Below, in pieces: positions 1 through 7,450 of a stretch of 33,871 nt of DNA (the first letter of the stretch is position 1; every line of letters begins with the position of its first letter). The notes under the pieces are model-generated. The model was not told where the DNA came from. It saw nothing but the letters and a program-made list of their open reading frames with translations, and searched no databases. Made by a program: the position numbers and the translations under genes. The DNA comes from an uncultured Clostridia bacterium (GTDB lineage Bacteria > Bacillota > Clostridia > Christensenellales > UBA1242), in assembly GCA_930979925.1 (NCBI GenBank), contig CAKNIB010000010.1, positions 1 to 33,871 of the forward strand, written 5' to 3'.

Positions 1-1089
1 ATTAAACCTAAACAGCATAATATCGCCATCTTGGACAACGTAATCCTTGCCTTCCATGCGGACTTTGCCTTTTTCTTTGGCTTTAAGATAAGAGCCCGCT
101 TCAATTAAATCTGAGTAAGATACAACCTCTGCCTTGATAAAACCTTTTTCAAAGTCGGTGTGTATCTTTCCTGCCGCCTGTGGTGCTTTGGTACCCTTTT
201 TAATGGTCCAAGCTCGAACCTCTTTTTCACCAGCAGTGAGGAATGACATAAGCCCAAGCAGGTCATAACTTGTTGCAACCAGCTTCTCAAGCCCGCTTTC
301 AGTAATGCCAAGCTCCTCTTTAAAAGCCTCTCTCTCTTCACTCTCAAGCCCGACAAGCTCCTCTTCAATCTTGGCAGAAAGTGATATAACCTTTGCTCCA
401 TCTCGTTCTGCAAAATCTTTAACCGCTTTAACCATATCGTTGTCAGGCTTCCCAACCTCATCTTCACTAACGTTTGCAACATAGATGACAGGCTTTGCAG
501 TTAAAAGTTGAAGATTTTTCATAATCTTCTCTTCTTCCTCGCCCTCTAGCGGAACACTACGAGCAGGGCGGTTATTTTCAAGCGCCTCTTTAACTCTTTC
601 AAGCAGACTCACGGTTGCTATTAAACTTTTGTCGCCAGTTTTGACAAGCTTTGCATTTTTTTCATAGAGCTTAGTAACTTGCTCAAGGTCGGCAAGCGCA
701 AGTTCAAGATTGATAATATCAATGTCGCGAATAGGGTCTATCGAGCCGTTAACATGGATGATTTTTTCATTTTCAAAACACCTTACCACGTGTACTATGG
801 CGTCAACCTCACGGATATGACTTAAAAATTTGTTGCCAAGCCCTTCACCTTTGCTCGCACCAGCAACAAGCCCAGCAATATCAACAAACTCAATGGAAGC
901 AGGGGTGATTTTTTGCGTGTTATACAGTTTTCCCAGTACCTCTAGCCTTTTGTCTGGCACATCAACAATGCCAACATTTGGCTCAATTGTACAGAAAGGG
1001 TAGTTCGCACTTTCCGCGCCCGCATTAGTTATAGCATTAAATAGAGTACTTTTGCCAACGTTTGGCAATCCAACAACGCCCATTTTCAT
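1..1089 (-). CDS. ychF: Redox-regulated ATPase YchF (C-terminus cut by window edge)
   Basis: Obg-family P-loop NTPase that binds ribosomes/50S and, unlike its GTPase relatives, prefers ATP; cytoplasmic. Visible: P-loop GLPNVGKST at residues 7-15, the switch region [17 protein letters not shown] just after it, the [14 protein letters not shown] stretch typical of YchF, and [12 protein letters not shown] where other GTPases carry NKxD, which fits ATP preference. A C-terminal TGS-like end ([20 protein letters not shown], then IKAEV...[10 protein letters not shown]) is present. The 363 codons reach base 1 without a stop. The family normally ends in ...FRFNV, so only about one codon plus the stop is missing. 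Start chosen at 1089 because AAAGGAC lies about 9 nt upstream; an alternative ATG two codons in is less well spaced. Confidence 0.96.
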   Translation of the reverse strand, partial: MKMGVVGLPNVGKSTLFNAITNAGAESANYPFCTIEPNVGIVDVPDKRLEVLGKLYNTQKITPASIEFVDIAGLVAGASKGEGLGNKFLSHIREVDAIVHVVRCFENEKIIHVNGSIDPIRDIDIINLELALADLEQVTKLYEKNAKLVKTGDKSLIATVSLLERVKEALENNRPARSVPLEGEEEEKIMKNLQLLTAKPVIYVANVSEDEVGKPDNDMVKAVKDFAERDGAKVISLSAKIEEELVGLESEEREAFKEELGITESGLEKLVATSYDLLGLMSFLTAGEKEVRAWTIKKGTKAPQAAGKIHTDFEKGFIKAEVVSYSDLIEAGSYLKAKEKGKVRMEGKDYVVQDGDIMLFRFN

Positions 1090-1126
1090 AAAAATATTGT
1101 CCTTTTTTCTTAATTTTTGCCCTTTT

Positions 1127-1155
1127 ATTATAGCATTTTCTATAAAAATAGTAAA
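1127..1155 (-). promoter_or_regulatory. Promoter of ychF
   Basis: On the minus strand: TTTACT (1155-1150), 17-bp spacer, then TGC directly before TATAAT (1132-1127), an extended -10. It lies about 40 bp upstream of the chosen ychF start. Confidence 0.6.
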
Positions 1156-1292
1156 GTGTTTTTTAATATTGATTTAAAGAGTTATAAAACAATATATAAA
1201 ATAAAATTTAAATAAATTAATTTATATTGAAATAAAAAAACACAAAAAATAATAAAATAAAATAACAAAAAAATAAAAATATAAATATTATT

Positions 1293-1343
1293 AATAAAAA
1301 AGCGGAAAAATAATTTTTAAAATTAAATTTCCACTTTTTTATT
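1293..1343 (-). terminator. Hairpin terminator after the 1866-residue gene
   Basis: Inverted repeat with 16-nt arms (1293-1308 and 1328-1343), one mismatch, core GTGGAAA/TTTCCGC, ending in TTTTTTATT on the minus strand. It lies about 105 bp past the stop of the large minus-strand gene and before the ychF promoter, so it probably ends that transcript. Arms are AT-rich, so strength is uncertain. The rest of the 358-bp gap (1090-1447) is very AT-rich and holds nothing else I can support. Confidence 0.5.
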
Positions 1344-1447
1344 ATATTATAAAGTAAATTAATAGTTAAATTGATTTTTAATCACAATAAATATTTTACA
1401 TCTAAATAAATATAATTTTTAGCAAGCCCTTACTATATGTCAAGAGA

Positions 1448-4400
1448 CTAAGCTCCAGCCTCAGGCGCCTCAGCTTCAGCCGCCGCTGCCTCAGACGCAG
1501 GTGCTCCAGTCACTCTTTCCGTTGCTGTTCTTGATGTTTCAGTTGCTCTTTCATGCGTAACCTCTGGTGCAGAATGAGCTGCTGCCGCTTCCGCCTCAGC
1601 TTTTTGCTTTTTCTTGCCAAGGAAGCCAGCAAGAGCATTGAAGGCATTTAAGACAACTGAGCGGTCCTTTGCCTGAAGCTCTGTCTTATGGAATTCTTCT
1701 GCTTCATCCGCTTTAGTCTGAGCCTTTGCACCCTTAACTCTCTTAGCTGTTAAATTTTTATCAGTTTTTTCCTTGGTTTTAGTCGCGAGGGCAGAGAGTT
1801 TTCTAGTAAGTTTAGCATTGCGAGCTTTAGCTTTTTCTTTAATTTTCTTAGCGGCCTTAGGACTTTTACCTCTCAGTGAAAGACTTTCAATATCGTCATC
1901 ACTAAGTTCATCTATATCCACGCCCAGCTCGTCAAATAGGTAGACATCTTCTTCCTCGATAAGCCCTTGGAGCTCTTCAGGAATTCTGTCTTCTCCGCCA
2001 TAATATCTAGTTAAATACTCAGTATCTCCATTTGCAACTGCATTGATAAGCTCTTGCATGTTAAGCGCCTCAGCATTATCTTTGTTTTGCGCCCACTTGA
2101 GAAGTTTTTCAAGCTTAGCATTGACCTTTTTACTAGCTCTTTCGTATTGGTCTCGCTCAGCCTTAATAGCCATTGCCTGCCTGTCTTCATGAGTGGCACC
2201 ATAGATACTTTCCTCTCGAACTTGCTGTTCTGCTGTAAGTCTATGCTCTTTAATTCTTAGCTGTTTCTCATATTTATTAACAAGCTTTTGTATCTTTTTA
2301 CGCTTTTGCTCGTCAGAGAGCTTGTCATTATCTAAAATTTTTTGTATTTTATCAACATCGACGCCAAGTCCTTTTTTAAGACCATACTTTTGTGAAGAAA
2401 CGATATCAGTAAAGCCAAATTCTCCTGCAAAACCTATTCTAGGTTTTCTAGTAAGCTCGCCGTTCAGCCATTTGTTAACCTCTTCAAGGGCTTTATTATA
2501 CTGCTGTTTGTCAGCTTTAAATTCTTCAATTGCCTTCTTGCCTTTCTCGAGTGCTTGAGCCTCAGGAGTGGTAAGCTTTTTGGTAAGGAACTTCTTTCTC
2601 TGCTTATCATACTCTTTCTTGTCCATTTCCAATGTGCTTAGCCAATTTTTAATCATATTTTCACGTGCTTTGTCATTTTTGGCTCCGGCAAGACGCGAGG
2701 CGATAGCATCTTCAATATCTTTTCTACTATCAAATGTTTCACCTGGGAGTATACGAGAGGTAAATTTACCGTCTACTTCTGTTACACCTTGATTTGCAAA
2801 GAACTCAGCAGTGGTGTAGGACTCTTGTTGTTTGCCTTTTGCCATTTTCCTGCGAAGTTTTAATTCGCGTTTTGTAAAGTCCTCACCCAAGTGACTTCTA
2901 GCCCTTGCAAGATCTGTCTGAGCATTGTCATCAGCATGACGATCAAGCTCTTCACAAAGTTTCAAAAGCTCGTCATATTTTAATTTATCAATTCGACTAC
3001 CAGCATAGGTTGCATGTGACTTTAAAATTTCTAGTATTGTTTTACCATCAACGCTTATATCCTTTGTTTTTTCAAGAATTACATCTCTAAGGCTTATACC
3101 GCCATGAGAAAACTCTTCAATAATTCTCTTGCTCTCAGTCGCATCAAGCCCAAGCGCCTTGACAATTTTAACCACATTGGTATAGCCATCTAATTTCTCT
3201 TTAAATATTCTGCCAGATGTTGTTAATTTTGTAGATTTATCTGTATATTTGTCAAGCTCTGCATCAAACGATGCAAAAGTTGTTTGCATATCAATAGCAG
3301 TAGACATCCGCCCAGACATCATCATGATAAGAAGTTGCTCACTATCGCGATAGAATTTTGCCTGTTCAGGCTTAGCACTCTCATTTGCGAGCCTCTGCCT
3401 TTCTTGAAGAGCTAGACTTATTCTGATAAATTCTTTTTGCTGATCAGTTGTAAATCCCGCAAAGTATGGATATTTTCCTATATATTGTTTTTTAAGCGCG
3501 CCAAAGGAGAGCGTTTTTCCATTTACAACGTATCTTGTATACTTTTTCCCGCCATCACCGTCAATTGTTGTTTGAGTAACAAGGTCACCATCATATGCGA
3601 AGGCAAGTTTTTCAGTCATTTCGGCAACTCTTCTGCACTTAGTTTTTTCATATATTCCTTTGACAGTTATATAGTCTACATAATGCAAAGTAGAAGAATC
3701 ACCAGTTATTGTCCTTACTGTGCTTTCTCCAGGCAAAGTATAGTTTAAACTTGTGCCCGTCAAAGATGTTCTTATTTTATATTTACCAATTATCTCGTTT
3801 GCTGAAAGTTTAGTTAATTCTGCGCGTAATCTTTCTTTAGCGTTGTCGTCAGTAGCAAGCTCGGTTTTATCTATAAGCATATCAATGATATGTTCTTTGG
3901 CAAGCCTTTCAGCAAGCTCGTCAATAGTCCCTGAGCGCTGAGCATTTTTTGCTTGAGGGTTTGGCAAAAGAGAAGATGCTCTTCCACTTGCATAAAGCTC
4001 AGCCACTTCGCTATAGAAGTCGGTGTGGTTAAGAGCATTGTACATATCATATCGAGCTTGAGCAAGGCTTGTACCTGTGAAACTTATATCTGCAGATGTA
4101 CACCCTGGAAGATTATTACCCTTTAGCCCTTTTATTATGGTATTGAGCTCGTCAACATGTGTTGCCGTAATTCCAGTTATATCTGACGGTAAACTTAATT
4201 CGCTAAGTGCAAGCCTACTTCCATCAAGTCCGCCGTAGTAGGTGAGGGTGTAATCTCGCAAAAAGTTTGTTTCTGCTTCCACGCAAGCACTCATAGGGTG
4301 TAAAGGTTTCGTCTTTTCTAGCTCTTGCAATGTGGTTACAAAACGTCTAAGTGTATCAATTTCTTCATGCGTTTTATTGCTTGCTTTGGCAACTTCGGTT

Positions 4401-7048
4401 ATTGAGTCAAGGTCAGCTTGGATAGTGGCAGCGGCATTATCTAACTCGATGATAGCCTGTCTCTTGCTTGTCTCGTCAGGAATAACCTCTAAAATCCTAT
4501 CAATACCTTCACTTGAGCCATTTTGGTTAAGCGCGTTATTCTTAAGTATGTCAATTCCATATCTATGGAAGAACTTAACTCTTTCTTCTTCGGTAAACTT
4601 GTCAGTGTGTGAAAGATATGCAAGCCTATACTTGTCAGCTTCGCGGATGGCTTGTCTTTGCTCTTCGTATAGAGTGCGCTCTCTAAGCTGAGCGTTATTT
4701 GCCTCATTAAGCGCTCTAACATAACTCTCAAGTGCGGATGCGTTGTCTGGGTTAAATAGTTCTCTCACACTTTCCACGCTAGGAGTTTTACTGCCGTCCT
4801 CGCGTGTAGTGCTTTTCTCTGGCAAATCGTGGAAGAAGGTGGTTGTAAAGGTATTTATCAATTCTTGTCGTTTTTCAGGAGCTTTTTCTTTAGATATTGC
4901 GTCTAACATACTTGCCATAGAAATTCTGTTGTCAAGATTTTCAAGGGAGGCAAGTTGCGTTCTGCCTTCTCCTAAACTTGCAACAAATCCAACACCGTTT
5001 TGGTTATATAGTGCCATAAATTCTTTTGCAAAGGCATTACCACTTTCGCTTAAATAAAGCGCGTCAAGCTGTGCAATTTTCTCTTGTGAAAGTTGATTAT
5101 ATTTTTCAAGCGTCTTTTCGTTTTCGATAAACTGGTCACGCGCTCCAAATTCTTCGGCTTGTTCGTCCTCCATAGCTTTAACTTTATGCTTAATCCTTCT
5201 AAACGGGTCAAATACAAGTTTGTCTGCAAAGGTTGATTGAAATAATCCAATTCCTGCCACAATCAGAGCAGGTATTATTAAGGCAGCGCCAACGCCAGGT
5301 ATCATACAACAGATAAGCATCCATGTTCCAACATAGGTAAGCGACTCACCCATGGCAGTATTGATAACCTGCAGCGTCTGCTTAAATTTTTCATTCTTAG
5401 CTCTTAAGAGTCTTTTATCTGCTTCATCCTGCATTGCCTTAGCGGCTTTAGCTTGTGCTTCTGCGAATTTTTTCTTTCTCTCTTCTTCTGCTGCACTGCT
5501 GACAGAATCGCCACCGCTTGCATCACCAGCTGGAGCAGGCTCTTCAGCCTCGGTCTCGCCACCTTCTGCTGTAGGCTCGCTACCTGTTGCAATTCCTGCT
5601 GTCGCAGGTGCTGGTCTCTCGCCTTCAGCTTCGTGTGCTGGAGCAGGTGTTTCACTAGGACTACCAGTGTCATCAGCGGGTGTTGCTGGTCTAGGTGGGG
5701 TCTCAGGTGCAGGTGCGGGCTCAGCTGGTCTTGCAGGTGCTGGTCTAATAAGTTCTGTCTCAGGTTCTGGTGTTTCTTCTGGCTCAGGAGCGGGCTCTGC
5801 CTCTGGTGTTACAAAACTAACTCCAGTTGTATAACCTTCTGTTGCCTTGCTCGAATATGTTGCCGAAAAAGGCTCAGAAATTTCAGAGTCGGGTTCTGCC
5901 TCAATAGCAGGTGCTTCAGGCTCTTCTTCCGTTGAGTTTTGATAAAGCTCTTCTGATGGCAACTCTCCACTAAGCGTTCTTGGCTTGATAGCAAATCTAT
6001 ATTTAGAATATGACCTGTCATCTTTTTCACCAAATATTAGCCTTCCACCTTCCATTTCTCTTGAGAGGTCATCTCTTGACTCTCTCACTACCAATGTAGG
6101 ACCATCTATTGTCTTATCGCTTAGCTTAATGCCAGTGCCTTCTAAAAGTGCTTTATAGCCTTCATCAAATCTTTCTGTAGCTTTTAGTGTTTCGCCTTTT
6201 TCATCCATTTCTATAGGGATGTTATATGAAGTTCTTCGCTTAGCTACTTCTGCCTCAAGTACTAAGTTATATTTTCGCTCTCCATTTTCATCGCTATATT
6301 GAGCAAGCATAGTAGGGGAGCAGATGGTATATCTTCCATCTGCAAATAGGAGGCTCTCATCCTTGCCATTAACTTTTTGCCTAATAAAACAATATGGTTG
6401 TGCTCCCTCTGCATCAGAAAACTTACAACGAGTTAAAACCATGCCGTTGTTAAGCCTTGCAACACTATTATCTTTCATTAAACTGAAGTATGCACCCATG
6501 AGGTTAGCAGGAATTTCTCGAATATTACCAATCTGCTTGAAAACGTTATTTCCTCCACCAGCCATCATCATTTCAATAGCCTGTGTTTGCATGGTTATAT
6601 CAATGCAGTCCTCGCCTGTTGCTGGGCAGATATAACTCTCTTCACCGCTGGTGAGAGTGATAGCGGTCGCATTCACAACAATGGTATAAGGAGTTTTACC
6701 TTCACTATTGACTTTTATCACAAGTTCTTCATTGCTACGCTTAGTGATAGAGATGGCGCCAGGTGTAATATCAAGGACAAGATTTCCACTCTCGTCTACT
6801 TTAAAAACTTTGCTTTCACTTAATTTTTGCCTTCCAAAGCCAATAAAAGCCTCAGGTTTAAGCTTAACAACATAGTCGCCTCTACCACGGCTATCAATGC
6901 TCATAACTTGACTGTCATCACCAACCCCGTTTCTAAAGGAGAAAAGGCTACTCTCGTTTGTTGCCATATGAATGTTCTGTGTGCGATTTTCTTCTTTATC
7001 ACCAATTTTAATTTTAATATTGTTTTTTAAAATAAAGCTATTTGCCAT
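1448..7048 (-). CDS. Giant 1866-residue protein of unknown function with Pro/Ala/Glu linker, hydrophobic segment and long helical region
   Basis: I do not recognise this protein. Visible organisation: residues 1-365, a compact domain of mixed beta-type composition with scattered Cys (141, 148, 208, 220, 243); 370-525, a low-complexity linker rich in Pro, Glu and Ala; 520-565, a charged helix; 571-604, a continuous hydrophobic stretch (VGTWMLICCMIPGVGAALII...) that could be one long or two short membrane helices; 605 to about 1810, Lys/Glu/Asp-rich sequence of helical character with many Glu/Lys heptad-like runs; the last 50 residues rich in Ala, Glu and Thr. There is no N-terminal signal peptide, so most of it is probably cytoplasmic, possibly membrane-tethered. 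Start placed at 7048 (MANSFILKNN...) because GAGGG lies 4-5 nt upstream; an in-frame ATG at 7090 lies upstream and overlaps the -10 region. It has its own promoter and terminator, so it appears to be monocistronic. Confidence 0.85.
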   Translation of the reverse strand: MANSFILKNNIKIKIGDKEENRTQNIHMATNESSLFSFRNGVGDDSQVMSIDSRGRGDYVVKLKPEAFIGFGRQKLSESKVFKVDESGNLVLDITPGAISITKRSNEELVIKVNSEGKTPYTIVVNATAITLTSGEESYICPATGEDCIDITMQTQAIEMMMAGGGNNVFKQIGNIREIPANLMGAYFSLMKDNSVARLNNGMVLTRCKFSDAEGAQPYCFIRQKVNGKDESLLFADGRYTICSPTMLAQYSDENGERKYNLVLEAEVAKRRTSYNIPIEMDEKGETLKATERFDEGYKALLEGTGIKLSDKTIDGPTLVVRESRDDLSREMEGGRLIFGEKDDRSYSKYRFAIKPRTLSGELPSEELYQNSTEEEPEAPAIEAEPDSEISEPFSATYSSKATEGYTTGVSFVTPEAEPAPEPEETPEPETELIRPAPARPAEPAPAPETPPRPATPADDTGSPSETPAPAHEAEGERPAPATAGIATGSEPTAEGGETEAEEPAPAGDASGGDSVSSAAEEERKKKFAEAQAKAAKAMQDEADKRLLRAKNEKFKQTLQVINTAMGESLTYVGTWMLICCMIPGVGAALIIPALIVAGIGLFQSTFADKLVFDPFRRIKHKVKAMEDEQAEEFGARDQFIENEKTLEKYNQLSQEKIAQLDALYLSESGNAFAKEFMALYNQNGVGFVASLGEGRTQLASLENLDNRISMASMLDAISKEKAPEKRQELINTFTTTFFHDLPEKSTTREDGSKTPSVESVRELFNPDNASALESYVRALNEANNAQLRERTLYEEQRQAIREADKYRLAYLSHTDKFTEEERVKFFHRYGIDILKNNALNQNGSSEGIDRILEVIPDETSKRQAIIELDNAAATIQADLDSITEVAKASNKTHEEIDTLRRFVTTLQELEKTKPLHPMSACVEAETNFLRDYTLTYYGGLDGSRLALSELSLPSDITGITATHVDELNTIIKGLKGNNLPGCTSADISFTGTSLAQARYDMYNALNHTDFYSEVAELYASGRASSLLPNPQAKNAQRSGTIDELAERLAKEHIIDMLIDKTELATDDNAKERLRAELTKLSANEIIGKYKIRTSLTGTSLNYTLPGESTVRTITGDSSTLHYVDYITVKGIYEKTKCRRVAEMTEKLAFAYDGDLVTQTTIDGDGGKKYTRYVVNGKTLSFGALKKQYIGKYPYFAGFTTDQQKEFIRISLALQERQRLANESAKPEQAKFYRDSEQLLIMMMSGRMSTAIDMQTTFASFDAELDKYTDKSTKLTTSGRIFKEKLDGYTNVVKIVKALGLDATESKRIIEEFSHGGISLRDVILEKTKDISVDGKTILEILKSHATYAGSRIDKLKYDELLKLCEELDRHADDNAQTDLARARSHLGEDFTKRELKLRRKMAKGKQQESYTTAEFFANQGVTEVDGKFTSRILPGETFDSRKDIEDAIASRLAGAKNDKARENMIKNWLSTLEMDKKEYDKQRKKFLTKKLTTPEAQALEKGKKAIEEFKADKQQYNKALEEVNKWLNGELTRKPRIGFAGEFGFTDIVSSQKYGLKKGLGVDVDKIQKILDNDKLSDEQKRKKIQKLVNKYEKQLRIKEHRLTAEQQVREESIYGATHEDRQAMAIKAERDQYERASKKVNAKLEKLLKWAQNKDNAEALNMQELINAVANGDTEYLTRYYGGEDRIPEELQGLIEEEDVYLFDELGVDIDELSDDDIESLSLRGKSPKAAKKIKEKAKARNAKLTRKLSALATKTKEKTDKNLTAKRVKGAKAQTKADEAEEFHKTELQAKDRSVVLNAFNALAGFLGKKKQKAEAEAAAAHSAPEVTHERATETSRTATERVTGAPASEAAAAEAEAPEAGA

Positions 7049-7080
7049 AAAACCCTCATTAATGTAAAATCTTTTAAATA

Positions 7081-7109
7081 ATAATATCATTTATTAATAT
7101 AATTGTCAA
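7081..7109 (-). promoter_or_regulatory. Promoter of the 1866-residue gene
   Basis: Minus strand: consensus TTGACA (7109-7104), exactly 17 bp, TATTAT (7086-7081). The predicted transcript start near 7074 leaves a leader of about 26 nt containing the GAGGG ribosome binding site, supporting the start at 7048. Confidence 0.75.
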
Positions 7110-7162
7110 GTATAGCTAAATTAAATATAAATTTATTTTTTCCAAAATAATTTTAAAATCCT

Positions 7163-7190
7163 TTGACTTTTTTACGTCAATATGTATAAT
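7163..7190 (+). promoter_or_regulatory. Strong promoter of a short leader transcript ahead of secA
   Basis: TTGACT (7163-7168), 16-bp spacer, TATAAT (7185-7190). The -35 is part of an inverted repeat TTGAC...GTCAA (7163-7180) that could be an operator. It points to the 22-codon ORF and terminator that follow. Confidence 0.65.
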
Positions 7191-7209
7191 GGGTTGTATG
7201 AGGTAAAAA

Positions 7210-7278
7210 ATGACAAATACAAAAACAAAGAAGTTGACTAATATTTCTTGCACAAAAGTTTATGTAAAAAGGTTGTGA
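7210..7278 (+). CDS. Possible 22-residue leader peptide
   Basis: ATG at 7210 preceded by GAGG at 7200-7203 (6-nt spacing). It encodes 22 residues rich in Thr and Lys (begins MTNTKTKKL, ends VYVKRL) with no hydrophobic segment, so it is not a SecM-type secretion monitor. Its TGA stop lies inside the 5' arm of the terminator hairpin that follows, the geometry of an attenuator in which a ribosome reaching the stop would mask the hairpin. It sits in a transcript of about 100 nt between a strong promoter and that terminator, 172 bp before secA. It may equally be a chance ORF in a small RNA. Confidence 0.35.
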   Translation: MTNTKTKKLTNISCTKVYVKRL

Positions 7279-7299
7279 AAAAGTTCACAATCTTTTTTT
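7270..7299 (+). terminator. Intrinsic terminator between leader unit and secA
   Basis: 10-bp stem (AGGTTGTGAA at 7270-7279 with TTCACAATCT at 7284-7293, one G-T wobble), 4-nt loop, then a run of seven T. It would end the transcript from the 7163-7190 promoter unless read through into secA. Confidence 0.8.
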
Positions 7300-7390
7300 G
7301 ATTATATTTCTTTAAAATTGTAATTTTGATTATATTTCCTTTGTATTTTGAAAGCAAGAGAAGGAAAAGTAATTTTATCTTGTAAATAAT

Positions 7391-7418
7391 TTGACATTTT
7401 GTAAAAAATCATTAAAAT
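7391..7418 (+). promoter_or_regulatory. Promoter of secA
   Basis: TTGACA (7391-7396), 16 bp, TAAAAT (7413-7418). The ATG of secA follows at 7451 with AAGGAG at 7440-7445. The AT-rich stretch 7300-7390 before it carries a short direct repeat GATTATATTTC but no gene. Confidence 0.65.
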
Positions 7419-7450
7419 ATTATAAGCAAGTATTTTTTTAAGGAGTAAAA

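Noticed and set aside
5352..5935. Two 160-residue plus-strand frames opposite the large minus-strand gene
   Set aside because: Shadow frames of the Pro/Ala/Glu-rich linker; low complexity and no ribosome binding sites.
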